Under the pieces are notes generated by a model. It saw nothing but the letters and a program-made list of their open reading frames with translations, was not told where the DNA came from and did not search any database. The position numbers and the translations under genes are program-made. DNA of 64,000 bases from Fagopyrum homotropicum (Eukaryota; Streptophyta; Magnoliopsida; Caryophyllales; Polygonaceae), in assembly GCA_033239125.1 (NCBI GenBank), contig BSWB01000003.1, forward strand, positions 113,480,320-113,544,319, given 5' to 3'. Of this stretch, positions 41,464 to 53,797 are shown one piece after another (positions within the stretch are counted from its first letter, which is position 1; every line of letters starts with the position of its first letter).

Positions 41464-44400
41464 CACTAAGATCTACTCGTCGACCCTAGGTGCATCTATC
41501 TCAGCATAAAATTGTGGATAGTTCCTCTAGATACTATCCTCAGTCTCCCATGTGGCCTCCTTAGGTCCTTGTCTCGACCACTATATCCTCAATATGGGAA
41601 TGTCCTTCGAACGCAAGAGTCTCACACCTCGCTCTAGGACTGCAACTGGATGCTCAAAAAAGGTGTGGTCCGGCTCAACCACTAAATCATCATAACTGAC
41701 AATGTGTCTCGGATCTAGTATATACTCTCTCAGTTGAGACACATGAAACACAGGATGAACACCCTCTAATCTCGGAGGCAAAGCTAATCTGTAGGTTGCC
41801 CTTCCAATTCTATCTAGTATCTCAAAAGGACCGACATATCGGGAACTCAACTTCCCCTTTATGCCAAAACGTCTAACGCCTCGCGTCGGAGATACTCTCA
41901 CCCAGACATGAGCTCCCACTCTGAACTCTAGAGGTCGACGTCTCCTGTCTGCATACGACTTCTGGCGACTCTGTGCAGTTAGCATCATCACTCTGATCAG
42001 CGCTACTCGAGCCATATAATCCTGAATCTGCTCTAGCGCAGTACCACTAATACTTCTAGGCTTATCCCAGCATAATGGTGTACGGCATCTACGCCCATAT
42101 AGTGCCTCATACAGAGCCATCCCAACCGATGCATGCCAGCTGTTGTTGTATGAGAACTCAACTAGTGGGAGATAATTCGTCAACACTTGTCCCCAATCCA
42201 ACACACAAGCTCGCAACATATCCTCGAGGGTTTGGATGATCCTCTCTAACTGACCATTCGTCTAGGGATGAAATGCAGTCGTGAAGTGTAAACTCGTCCC
42301 CAAAGCATTCTGAATCTTCTGCCAAAACCTCGAGGTAAATCGCCCATCTCGATCTGAAACGATCGTCCTCGGTACACCATGGAGTCTCACTATCTGTCTA
42401 GTAAACTCCTCAGCCAATCTGCTCATTGGCCACGTCTCCTTGATAGGGATAAAACGTGTAGTCTTCGTCAGTCTATCAACAACAATCGGAATAGCATCAA
42501 AACTCCTACTAGGCCTCAATCCGGTCACGAAGTCCATGGAGACGTCCTTCCACTTCCACTACGGTACTGGTAGTGGATGAAGCTCACCTCCAGGTCTGCA
42601 ATGCTCTATCTTGACTTGCTGACAGGTCGCACACTGTGCCACAAATCTAGCTACATCGGGCTTCAGCCCTCCCAACCAATATGATCGTCTCACATCATGA
42701 TACATCTTACTCGTACTTGGATGTATTGAGTAAGGTGTACAGTGAGCTTTCTGTAAAATTATCTGTCTAAACTAGGCATCAGTAGGTACACAGACGCGGT
42801 CTTGGCGTCTCTTCACTCCATCTGCACCTATGGAGAATTGTGGTGCCTCACAATGCTACATCCTCTCTCAAATCCTCATCAAGGTTGGGCAGGTCCCCTA
42901 TTTTTGTTGGATCTCACCCAATAGATCAGGTAGAACCTCTAAAGTGTACAACTGGGCATCCTCATCAGGAAACTGGATGTCCAACTCTAGCCAAGCTAGA
43001 ACCCTCTAAAGTTGAGGCTGAACTATCAGTCTCGCAATTGTCTTCTCTCAAGGCGTCTTCCTACTCAGGACGTCGGCGGCAACGTTCGCCTTCCCTGTAT
43101 GATATAGAATCTCATGGTCAAAGTCCTTGATCAACTCGAGCCATCGACGCTGGCGGTTATTCAACTCCCGTTGCGTGAAAATGTACTTTAGACTCTTATG
43201 GTTTGTGAAGATGTGACAAGTAGCACCATACAGGTAATGTCTCCAGATCTTCAAAGCATGAACTACCGTTGCCAACTCCAGATCATGAGTCGGGTAGTTC
43301 TCCTCTTACATCTTCAATTGACTAGACGCATATGCAATCACTCTGCCCCTCTGCATCAACACACATCTCAAGCCTAGCTTGGATGCATCACTGTACCACA
43401 AAATTCTCATAACCCTCTCGTTGTGCCAAGATAGGAGTAGAAGTCAAACGCCTCTTCAACTCCTCAAAACTCTGGGCACACTACTCAGACCATACAAATC
43501 TAGTAGTATTTCTCAGCAGACTCGTAAGTAGACGGGCAATCACAGAATATCCCTCCACAAAGCGTCGGTAATAGCTGGCTAGGCCAAGAAAGCTACACAC
43601 TTCCATGACGTTCGTCGGTGTCGTCCATGCTGCAGCAGACTCGATCTTCCCTGGATCAACCATGATCCCATCGGCGGAGAAAATATGACCTAGGAAAGCT
43701 ACTTTGACATCCAGAACTCACACTTAGAGAGTTTGGCATATATCTCTCTATCCCGCAAAATCTGTAAAACCGTCCTCAGATGACTGGCATGCTCCTCTCG
43801 ACTCCGAGAGTACACAAGATTGTCATCAATGAAGACTACCACAAACTAATCAAGGAAGTCGATGAAAATACTGTTCATCAACTCCATGAAAATTGTTGTA
43901 GCATTCGTAAGCCCAAATGACATCACTACAAAGTCGTAGTGTCCATACAGGGTCTGAAATGTCGTCATGTGCACATCTTGCTCCCTCACCCTTAACTGGT
44001 GATATCCTGACCGCAGATCAATCTTGGAAAACATAGTCGCTCCCTGAAGCTGATCCAACAAATCATCAATACGTGGTAGTGGATACTTGTTCTTGATGGT
44101 CACCGTGTTCAGCTCTCTATCCTTCTTCCGCACGAAGAGGACAGGTGCTCCCCACGGGGATACGCTAGGGCGGATGAAGCCCTTCTCAGCCATCTCCTCG
44201 AGTTGCTTCTTCAGCTCCAACATCTCGACAGGTGCCATACGATATGGGTCCTTCGAGATCGGTCTCGTACCAAGCTCCAACTCGATGCTGAAGTCCACAC
44301 TCCTTTGAGGCGGCAAACTAGACGGCTCAGCAAACACATCTGTAAACTCACAGACCATTGGAATATCCTCCAATGCTAGACTCTCTTCATCCTTCATGGC

Positions 44401-44889
44401 ATAACACCAGAAGGCATCACATCCCTGTGCTATCAGCCTCGCTGCTCGTACAACACTGATGATAGATCTTGTCTTCCCAAGGTCCCAACCTCGGAAGACC
44501 TCTATCTGACCTAACTTGGTAGAGACTGTCACAGTCCTCCTACCTACATCTAATACCGCATGGGGTCTACACATCCAATCCATACCTAAAATGACTTCCG
44601 CATGCACCGATGGCATGACCAAGAAGTCTACAAGCAACACACGAGTCCCTAAACGAATGGGACAACCACGTATCTTCCGGGTACCTCGGATCCTACTACC
44701 ATAAGGTAACCCTACAATAAAGGGTATCCCCTCTATCGTAGCTAAACCCAAACGCTCAACACATACATCAGAAATAAATGAATGCGTAGCACCCGTATCA
44801 AATAAAACTCTAACAGGTAAACCATGAAGAAGAATGGTACTTGTAGCAGCCGGTGTAGGTGGCTCCTCTGCACTCCTCAACTCGAACAC
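41464..44889 (-). pseudogene. Gypsy pol: protease, reverse transcriptase, RNase H, integrase
   Basis: Domains in order: protease LFDTGATHSFIS (44,810-44,775) and VILGMDWM; reverse transcriptase KIDLRSGYHQLRV, MSFGLTNATTIFMELMN and FIDDNLVYSRS, so the IDD catalytic pair is intact; RNase H with FTNHKSLKYIFTQRELN, NRQRRWLELIKDFD and DVLSRK; integrase DFVTGLRPSRSFDA, VVDRLTK and IVSDRDGRFTSRFW, then an LERIIQTLEDM block with the catalytic Glu; and FHVSQLREYI near the end. After a TAG at about 41,580 the frame continues WSRQGPKEATWETE, a chromodomain-like tail. Order PR-RT-RH-IN marks Ty3/gypsy. At least six stops; most are TAG. Confidence 0.9.
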
Positions 44890-45767
44890 TCTACCTTGAG
44901 CTCCTCTAGTGTCAGTGGTACTCCCATCACCACCTCTACCTCTACTCAGCCCGGGAGCAGATCCTTGAATAGAAGGACGATCTAGGACTCTATGTGGTCC
45001 ATGTGTCTACTGATAGGGTGGTCTTTGCCCAAATCCTGTCACACTGGCAGGGGAAGAACCCTGTTGTGATGCAACTCCACCCTGCCTACAGAAGGCAGCT
45101 CTATGACCTTCTCTGCCACAAGTGAAGCAAGTTACTAGTGGCCACAGTCTAGTTGCAAATGTCCAAGATCGCCACAGTTAAAGCACTATCATCCCTTCTC
45201 TACAGTCAATGCAAATGAGGGGTAACTTTGACGTCTTTGGCTCCGTCCAGAACTTGAAGCTCCACAAACGCCACTGGTCTGCCCAGTCCATTGTCTCTTC
45301 TCAAACCGTCCCGTCTGAGAAGTCCTCCTTTGACTGGCCCACTCACGCTCATAAGTTGAGGCCCGGTCTTGATAATCTGTCAAGGACTCACAATGGAATC
45401 CCTCCATATAAGAACGTGTACTCTCCCTCAGTCAACGGGAGTACAGATACACATGATGGTCCTCAGAAGGTGCAGCTGGACCCAGTAATGCCAGCTCTGT
45501 CTGAAAGCGGCTGATGGTATCTACTATTGGCACATCCTCAAAGCCTGCCTCCACAAAGTCCTACAATTTCTCCCTCTTCAGTGAGGCAAGGTAGAAACGC
45601 TCCCTAACCATGCTCCTCATCTAGTCATAGCTAGTGGCTCGACCCCGCATGGTCCTCCACCACTGATTAGCTAGGTCACGGAATAGAGTCTAGACCAACT
45701 CTATCCGTCTATCCTCTAGGCATCTAATAGACTCAAGAGCTAAGTCTACATGCCTAATCCAAACATT

Positions 45768-45770
<3 letters not shown>
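44890..45770 (-). pseudogene. Gypsy gag with two zinc knuckles
   Basis: Begins near 45,770 just inside a TA repeat: SNVWIRHVDLALESIRCLED, then ANQWWRTMRGRATSYD. CCHC knuckles at 45,185-45,145 (CFNCGDLGHLQLDC) and 45,130-45,090 (CFTCGREGHRAAFC, frame-shifted). TAG stops at about 45,690, 45,618 and 45,562. Continues into pol. Probably a single Gag-Pol frame originally. Confidence 0.8.

Positions 45771-45836
<66 letters not shown>
45768..45836. repeat. (TA)n microsatellite in the gag leader
   Basis: About 34 TA dinucleotides at the N-terminal edge of the gag frame. Confidence 0.95.
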
Positions 45837-45840
<4 letters not shown>

Positions 45841-46049
45841 CACATAATCCATAATACAATTATATACATATCTATATTGCTGAGATCTACGGAAAAGGTG
45901 ACGACTTCCCGTACATTCAATCCCAAAACATTATATACACAACTTTTAAAACCAAAATTCCTTTTAAAACGTCAGACCCCTTTCGGGTTCTGTTTATTTT
46001 ATCCATCCGACCTTATTGTAGGTAGCAAGTTCCATTGTTATCAACCTAA

Positions 46050-46061
46050 GCCTTGATACCA
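46050..46061 (-). other. Gypsy primer-binding site
   Basis: Minus-strand TGGTATCAAGGC, 4 bases inside the 5' LTR; near-match to the 3' end complement of plant initiator tRNA-Met (TGGTATCAGAGC). Confidence 0.85.
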
Positions 46062-46065
46062 ACTG

Positions 46066-46552
46066 TGTAACGCCCCGATTCCGCGGGACTTGGGATGCCA
46101 CATTGGGCTAGGATCTCACAATGGATCCTGACCTTGACCTGACAACAAGTTCGCTGGACCTTACAACATGGCACTAACAAATATAAAACAAATACATAAA
46201 ACGGTATAAAACTGTACATCAAAAGGTATACAAAATCATAGCCGAGTATAAAACGCAAAAGCCTCACACAAGAGGTATACAAACATCATCCTCACGCATG
46301 AGGTATATATATAACATCCCTAAAACCATAACCGTCTAATGTACGAGAGTCCTCGGCCTGCCATCTTGCCGGATCACTCTGCAACTCTCCTATCTTGCAC
46401 ATCATCTACAACACGGTATAAACCGTTAGCTAACTATACATATATAAGATAATGCTTTAGCACAAACACAAGTCTTGAAAGATAAACACATAATCATGTT
46501 GTCACACATTTACCCGTTTAATTATCTTTATATAAGGTCATCCACTCAAATC

Positions 46553-46613
<61 letters not shown>

Positions 46614-47478
46614 TATATGAAACTATGTGACACGAGGAACATATCATCCTCGCCTCTGGGCCTACTAGCCATCTGGAGTAGTATCGGTCACACATCTTGT
46701 GTACCCTATGGGAGTGGTGATGTGCCCTTCCCGTATACCAGGTCTGACCTGACGTCAGAGAACCTCCCAGACTCCTTACAGGATGAAAGGGAAAGGTTAT
46801 CAATGCCACTACAAGGGGGCTATCAACAAAACATAGGTCGGTAGTAATCGACATTGCATGCTATCATATCAAGCATATAATACACACACCACTCATGCAA
46901 ACACTCAATATAAGGATGGTAGCTAAGTAAGTCCTATGGACTTACCTCAACCTCTGATACTCTTAACCACGAGCAACCTCAAACTAGAGAGGGACACTGT
47001 CTAATAACAAGACATAGAGATATATCAATCTCCTATCAATCAAAGGGGTCACACCTAGACCCAAAGGGATCGATAAGGATCATATACATCCTATAACTCT
47101 CACTAGACATCCTAAATCCTTAAAGCCGTACAAGGCATAACATGATCATAACATCAAAATCTCTTCGAAACAAGAAGAAATCAAGAAGAAGATCCAAAGG
47201 AAGAGAAGGAGAGGAGAAGAGCGTAGGGGAGAAGATGTAGCTAGAGAGAGAATGAGGAAACCCTCATCTGAAAGAAGAAGAAGATATATAAAGGAAGAGG
47301 GGTCAAAAGCAAAGGCACGGGTCAACGAAGACGGCTGCAGCACACCATAAACCGCAGGGGCGGCTCATGCAGGCGCAGGGGTGGATCAAGGTGGCCGCAA
47401 GGGCGCAATGCCTGGCCGCAGGGGCGGTTCAAGCAGCTCTCAGCACAGCTCAGCACCTCAAAGACTAAGGCTCTTACA
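46066..47478 (-). repeat. Gypsy 5' LTR
   Basis: 1413 bp, TGTAACGCCCCGATTCC to GGCTCTTACA on the plus strand. Highly similar to 39,315-40,933 outside the MITE. Carries a CCGCAGGGGCGG-type expansion at 47,350-47,432. Confidence 0.9.
46555..46612. repeat. (TA)n microsatellite in the 5' LTR
   Basis: About 28 TA dinucleotides, homologous in position to 40,076-40,136. Confidence 0.95.
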
Positions 47479-50400
47479 CTTTTGTTGGAAGAAGTTTGAG
47501 ATTTAGTGGTAGGGCTGTTGATGTAGGCTTGCCAATTGGTAGATTTGCTTCAGCTAGGAGTTTAAGAGTAAACTTGCGTTAAGTAAGAACAATTCCAGAG
47601 TGTGGGCAACCTCTATGCCAAGGAAAAAGTGAAGAATGTCCAAATCTTTAATACTGAAGGTGGAGTCAAAATAAGCCTTGAGAGAGATGACTTCGTCTTC
47701 ATTAGAACTTGTGACTAAGAGATCATCCACATAGATAGCAACTATGGTAATCTCATGACTATAATGTTTAAGATATAATGATTAGTCATTCTTAGATTGT
47801 TGAAATCATTGAGTGACTAGAGTTGTAGTGAGATGATAGAACATTGCCTAGATGCTTGTTTCAACCCATAAAGTGACTTCTTCAATTTGCACACAGGAGA
47901 CAATGGGTTAGGTATACCAAGATGAAGCTTCATGTACACATCTTCAAATAAATATCCATGTAAGAAGGTATTGTTGACATCCATTTGATGGAGAGCCCAA
48001 GCTTTAGACGCAACAATAGCAATGATACTTCATATAGTAGTCATCTTGACAACCGGAAAAAAAAGTATCATTAAAATGCTCTCCTTTTGATTGAAACCTT
48101 TTGCATCCAAGCGATATTTGTACCTTTCCAAGCTTCCATCAGCTTTTAATTTGACCTTGTAAATCTATTACAACTGACGGCCTTCTTATGAGTTGGTAGT
48201 GGAACCAAACCCCATGTATGATTGCTTTGTAAGGCCTAATATTCTTTATTGATGGCCTCAATCTATTTTGGATCCTTGGAAGCTTCGGTGCATGTGGTTG
48301 GTTCAATAAAAGAGGTTAGGCTTGAAAGAAATGAAAAATGAGAAGAGGGTAGAGAGTTAGAGTAAAACATACTTGGTGATGGAGAACATGAACTATATGT
48401 GCATATAAAATCTTAGAAATAGGAAGGTTGGTGTATGGTACGAGTTGAACGTCGAATGTTTGGATTATAAGGTTTGTCTGGAGATGGGATGGTAGTAGGA
48501 ATATTATTGGAGGTAGGAGATGGTGTGTCATGGTCAAGTAAAGGAGATGATGATCATGAAGATGAAGTATCATGTTGAATCAAGGGTAATGGTGTGTCAT
48601 GAGGTTATGGAGTGCTAGGAGAGCTAGATTTAGGTAAGAAAATGATAGAATCAAGAGTTGACGTAAGAGGGAGAGTTGAAAATATATATGGTGATGTAGC
48701 GGGTAAATGATGAATGGGTAAAAAGGTTTCATGAAAGGTGACATCCTTTGAAATCAAGATTTATTGGGTGGGTAGAGTAAATAGTTTGTAGCCTTTTTGA
48801 GAGTAAGGATAGTAAATGAAGGCACATGGTTAGGCTCGTGGTTCAAACTTATCACGATGGGCTTTGGGAGTGTGAACAAAACAAAGGCAACCAAAGACTC
48901 TTACGTGGGTATAGGTAGGTGGTTGTGGAATAAGAGTTCATAGGGTGTTTTGTTTTGGAGAATGGGGACAAGGTGCCTATTATGAGATTTGTTGTGGAGT
49001 ATGGGCACAAGAGGTTTGGTGAATAATGCCCGTTGTGGAATAGAATATAGACGCAGCTTTGCTAGAAAATTCAAGGGTGTTATTTGTCTATATACATCTG
49101 CTGGAAGTCTGAAATTGGTTATTGACCGTAGTAGCAAAGGTTTAGATGATAGTTAAAGCATTACTTTTATTAGCCATCAAATAGGTCAATGTGCACCTAG
49201 TGTGGTCATTGATAATTGTGATGAAGAATGAAAAGCCATTATGGGTAGGATGTTTGTAAGGTCCCCAAGTATCGATATGGACAAGATCAAAGGGAGAATT
49301 GGTTCTTGTAGAAGATTGGGTAAAAGCTTGTTGATGTTGTCTAACTTGGGGACATGTGGTGCGTATGGAAGGTTTCATTGTGCTTTGAAGGTATGATGAA
49401 TAAGATGCAAAAGGTCAAAAGGAATGTGGCCTAGTCAACAATGCCACATCTCAATAAAGATTTTATTAGAAGTAATATTGTTGGATTTATTACCATGTTG
49501 GGAAGCAAGAGATAGACCATTACAAGATTGATCTTCTAGCACATATAGTCCCTTAGATGCTCGTCTAATCACTAGTTGCCTCTTCACCGAATGGTCCTAA
49601 AGGAAGCATGTAGTAGCTGTGAACAATATGTGAGATGATAAGTCATGAGAAAGCTTATGTGTAGAAATCAAATTGAATTGAAATTCTAGAACATGAAGAA
49701 CATTGGATAAGATGATATCATCACTGAGTGAGACAGTGCCATGGTGAGTAATAGAAGCACGTTTTTCATTATACATGGTAATAAAAGATGGTTGTGATAT
49801 TGGTGTATAGGAAGAAAAGAGGTGTAGGTTGGGTGTGATATGGTCAATAGCTCCACTATCAAGGATCCATTTTGAATTAAGGTTAGAAGAGAAGAAACAT
49901 GCAGTCTTACCAGCAAGACGAGTAGTGCTATCATTACTAGCAAGATGTGGTGTTGGTTGCTTGTCCAAGAGAGCAAGTATATGTACCATTTGCTCAGATG
50001 TGAAAGAGTTGGCAACTGAAGTTGCTGCCATTTTGTGTCCTCTAGGATATCCAACTATCTTCCAACATTTGATAAAATCATGACCAGCTACATTGCAATG
50101 AGTGCACCAAGAAACACCTGGAGTAGGTGTGGTTGGATATCCGATTAGCTTCCAGCATCGATCTGTTGTATGACCATTATTCTTGCAATGGTTACAATAT
50201 GGACGGGATCTTGAGCCAAGACTAGCTTTAGAATCAACAGATGGAGTGCCTCTAGATGGTTGACGAAATGAATTGGATCGATGATTGGTATATAAAGCAA
50301 AAATACTATCATCAACATTGGATGCGTTTGTCAAGGATCTTTCACTCTCTTCTTAGAGTACAAGCTTATAAAGTTCATTTAAGGCTAAACTTGGGGACAT

Positions 50401-50508
50401 CAACAACATATGAGAACGTACTAATGAAAACGAGTATTAAGTCCAACCAAAAACTGAATGACTTGCATTGTCTTTGCATATCTGATCTTGATTGATCGAC
50501 ATGGCAAT
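47479..50508 (-). pseudogene. Copia gag C-terminus, protease, integrase and reverse transcriptase
   Basis: 50,334-49,597 reads through a CCHC knuckle (CNHCKNNGHTTDRCWKLIGYP-type, then a second, CTHCNVAGHDFIKCWK), then the protease WILDSGAIDHIT, where Thr of the usual DSGATDH is Ile. 49,378-49,142 is the GAG-pre-integrase/integrase join with SPFDLVHIDTWGPY and DHTRCTLTYLM. 48,000-47,850 carries the RT blocks QMDVNNTFLHGYL and SLYGLKQAS. It ends at the gypsy insertion, LLAEANLPIGKPTSTALPLN, and resumes at 39,314. Integrase before RT marks Ty1/copia. Many frame breaks. Confidence 0.85.
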
Positions 50509-52234
50509 TGTTCGCTCCAAACGGTGTGTGCAAGCTTTAAATTTATAACCCTAGACTTAAGCTTAAAACAAGGATGCGAACCCGCAGTGTACGGGTCAAT
50601 CGTAGTAAAAAGCAAGAAATTCCAGGGGTCGATCACAGGGACTCGGTGAAACAAAGTCAATAACGGTAAGCTTCGTGAATACTAACCACAAGAGCAATTA
50701 ACACAATCAAAGATGAATAAGAAGTCAATAAAGCAAACATGCAATTCTAGGGATTAAAGCGTCTAGTTGTGGTTCCAACTCAAGATCTAAAGATAAGCGG
50801 ACAAAGCTGAAATTTTTGCAAGGGGAAGGTGTTACTAAAGTGGACTAGATCACCGGGTAAGTCTCACTACTCACTAATCCTAAACCGTAACTCCTATTAC
50901 CGGGTAAGTCTCAAGGAATCAAGATAAAGAACTATAACCTCAAACTAACACACCATCTAAGGGAATAGAATCAACCTTTACCGGGTAAGTCTCAGGTTAA
51001 CTCACAAAGATGGGATGGAAGCACACTCAAACCCCAATAAAGGATAAACCTTTATTACCTACACTTATGATCGTTGGTACACAAACTAAGGAATTACCGG
51101 GTAAGTCTCATCCTAAGCTTGCTTTGAACCAGGAAAGCTATAATAAGAATAGGATTTGGCAAACTCTAACACTTAACTTCTCAGTTTAGAATCAGACAAG
51201 TCACCTCGGTCAGCCAGATTTCACCCCGGCCGAGATGTTCATCGACTGAACGAGATGCTTAGGGTTAAGGTTAAAGACTCAAACTTTCAGGATCCTACTG
51301 GAATCTAAGATTATTCTATCATTGTTTTTCCCACAACCTTCAGCCAATCACCCTAGAATCACACAAGGAAATTAGCCACTCATCATCATTATGAAAGTAT
51401 TAAATATATGGGAAGAAGGTGAATATTTGAACAAGAAGAATTTAATGAAAAAGACTTCAATAACTGAATCAAATATCACAACAAAAGCATTCCTTGGATA
51501 GCAATCCAACAAGACAAGACAACAAGTGAGGGAATTTAAGACAATCTTACAAAACCCTCCAAAAAGCTATAAAAGCTATGATCTTCAATCTTCCTTCAAC
51601 CTTCAAAAAGGTTCTTCGAAACTCCCAACTGGAGTATGGCTGCGGCGGTGATAGCGGATCTTTCGGTGTAAGCGGGATTTTGGATTTGTGGAAATCCAAC
51701 CCTTTTTATAGGAAAACAACCCTCCAAAGATAATAAATCTTAGAAAGATCTTTTCCCATAAAAATAGGTAAAATATAAGATCTTCTTCCTTCCAGGAGCC
51801 AAGCCCAAAAATATAAGATCACCTTCCAAAGATAAAAGATCTCAGCCAAGAATAAAATATTCTCGCCGCGTCCTAGGTGTTCGCCTCGGTCGAATCGGCG
51901 TCTCTGGATCACCTCGGTCGAGATGAATCTCTGGTCAACCGAGGTGAGTCATAACTGAATGTGAAATCTTTCAAAACTGGTCCAAAGTGAATCTTTAATC
52001 CATGGCTATGCTCCCTGGATGCAGCTCCAAATGACTCATGACTCCTTTTGCTCTTTTTTGATGCAAAACGTGCCATTTTACCTACAATTACAGCAAAACT
52101 AGGTGTAGACCTCGATTCCCGCAAAGGTAGATGAAATGGTAGTAAAATCACATAATATACATGCCAACATGCAGATTATTGAAGATAAAACGTCCAAACA
52201 AACCCCAAAATATAGACTATAACTCATGCTATCA
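50509..52234 (-). repeat. Solo Athila-type LTR, TSD GCAAT
   Basis: 1726 bp, TGTTCGCTCC to CATGCTATCA on the plus strand (a TGATAGCATG start on the minus strand). Perfect TSD GCAAT (50,504-50,508 and 52,235-52,239). It carries CACCTCGGTCGAGATG (51,909-51,924) and its partner ACCGAGGTGA, a TATA-like CCTATAAAAAGGG at about 51,702, further phrases at 51,190-51,260, and TACCGGGTAAGTCTCA repeated four times between 50,850 and 51,110. Inserted in the copia gag. Confidence 0.92.
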
Positions 52235-52766
52235 GCAATCATAATAGAACCACATATACAGATCTGCAAAGACAATGCAAGCGTGTATTCATCCCATATT
52301 TTCTTTAAATTCGTGAAGTGGTAATCGATTGATTACCTTCTTATATCATGAATAACTCTTTCTGGATCTGGTACAGATTAGTTTGAGTAGATTTTCCAAA
52401 GCGCATCCCTAATTCACTCCATATTTGAGAAGCTTTTAAACAAAATAGCATAGATTCACCAATGTCTTTATCCATGGAATGAAGAAGCCAATAAATTTTC
52501 ATGTTTATTGCACTGATCCCACTTAGCAATCAATTTGGGATCAAATTTAGGTCGAGGACACATACCATGGACGAAACTAAGCTTGTTCTTGGTTGAGAAA
52601 GCTCGATTGAACGTTTCCATTGAATATAGTTTGAATTAGTGAGGAGCGTTGTGGATAGTTTGAGAGATGTAGCATCTAAGTGGTGCAACGTGAGTTGATG
52701 AAACAGATCATTAGTGAGAGGATCCGTGAGAGATTGATCATTATAATCAGTATTAGAATCCTCCAT
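52235..52766 (-). pseudogene. Copia gag N-terminal part
   Basis: From ATG 52,766: SLKLSTTLLTNSNYIQWKRS is the typical copia gag N-terminal (GAG_pre / UBN2 type) block; 52,529-52,341 reads WLLHSMDKDIGESMLFCLKA and IWSELGMRFGKS. The two are out of frame near 52,530. The solo LTR cuts the gene at 52,234. Confidence 0.8.
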
Positions 52767-52796
52767 GAAAGAGGAAGAATGAAGAATGTTATTGTC

Positions 52797-52808
52797 CCTC
52801 TAATACCA
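52797..52808 (-). other. Copia primer-binding site
   Basis: Minus-strand TGGTATTAGAGG directly after the 5' LTR, near-complementary to initiator tRNA-Met. Confidence 0.85.
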
Positions 52809-52979
52809 TGTTGAATTTAGTAGAAAAGAGAGAGAAACAGAAGTTTGTATGCGTGTGAATAAATAGACTGACCGCTTGTATTACTTCATGTAACGTATAT
52901 ATACATGTAGTTGCATTTGAGTTTATTGTAATAGAAAGTAGTTACACAATAGTTGTTTCATATTTGTCTATCCTCAACA
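52809..52979 (-). repeat. Copia 5' LTR
   Basis: 171 bp, pairs with 38,439-38,609. Confidence 0.92.
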
Positions 52980-53212
52980 TAGTGCCTCTTCTTACTTACC
53001 AGGTCAATCAATTTACAATCCACTTATCATTATAATCTTACTAATGCTATATATAAATATATTGGCACACAAGAGTCTGTAGCATACAATTATTTCAAAG
53101 TTCCACTGCGTCAGCGTTAGTGTATTATTCGTGCATGAGTAACTTAACGGTGAGTTTATTCGAAATATTTATCTATCAATACTCACATTCGTAACCTTCC
53201 GTCGTTTATCAT

Positions 53213-53797
53213 CTTTTTTTTTGAAATGGATTTATATTAGTAACAAGAGCGGACTTACATTGAGGGGCAACTTGCCCTAGGGGAGCAATTGGAAAGCCAT
53301 TAAAACAGAGAAGAGAGACTAGATAAGATGGATGCCAAGAATCTTGGCCCAAGCAAGAGAGTTATCAGATCTATCCTTCCAGTGGCACGACATGTGAGTC
53401 TTTGTGATGTTGATGATGTTGTGAGCACAAGTAGTAGCATGGGTGGTTTTTTGGTTGTAGATGATGTCGTTTCTGGCCTTCCAGATGAAGTAGATGAGAC
53501 TTGTGATGGTGGAGAGGCGAACATGGCTTAGAAGATCGTCTTTACGGAGAGAGAGTTGAGCTATCCAGCTCCAAATATTGTTGTTGTATGGGTATGGGTG
53601 GGATATTCTAAGCTATCTTGAGACAAGATCCAACGCCAGCTTGGAGAAGGTGCATTGTTGGAGAAGGTGGTCTTCATCCTCAATGCTAGAGCTACACAGT
53701 TTGCAAGTGTTGTCCAGGACAATGCTCCAATCTAAAAGTTTTGTCAGAGTGGGAAGGCGCTTATGGTAGGCAATCCAGGCGATGAAGGAACATTTAG
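53213..53797 (-). pseudogene. LINE 3' end: zf-RVT domain and poly(A) tail
   Basis: Minus frame 53,770-53,330 gives WIAYHKRLPTLTKLLDW, NTCKLCSSSIEDEDHLL and CTFSKLALDLVSRYL, then a WSWIAQLS block and LSTITSLIYFIWKARND. This is the zinc-binding reverse-transcriptase-associated domain (C-x2-C...H-x(4)-C) at the end of plant L1-type LINE ORF2. A T-run at 53,214-53,222 is the poly(A) tail on the minus strand. The 5' part continues at 56,327 past the solo LTR. Confidence 0.85.

Larger units (their letters stand above)
39315..47478 (-). mobile_element. Ty3/gypsy retrotransposon, complete but degenerate
   Basis: Two LTRs, an initiator-Met PBS, gag-pol with all domains in gypsy order (PR-RT-RH-IN), and a polypurine tract. 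Inserted into the copia RT/RNase H frame. Flanks are CTTCT (39,310-39,314) and CTTTT (47,479-47,483), a TSD with one mismatch. Total 8164 bp including a MITE in the 3' LTR. Confidence 0.92.
38439..52979 (-). mobile_element. Ty1/copia retrotransposon, degenerate, with two nested insertions
   Basis: Bounded by 171-bp LTRs and a perfect 5-base TSD, TAGTG (38,434-38,438 and 52,980-52,984). Primer-binding site TGGTATTAGAGG lies directly inside the 5' LTR and the G-rich polypurine tract directly inside the 3' LTR. A Ty3/gypsy element (39,315-47,478) splits its pol and a solo LTR (50,509-52,234) splits its gag. Without both, the element is about 4.6 kb, a normal copia size. Confidence 0.92.
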
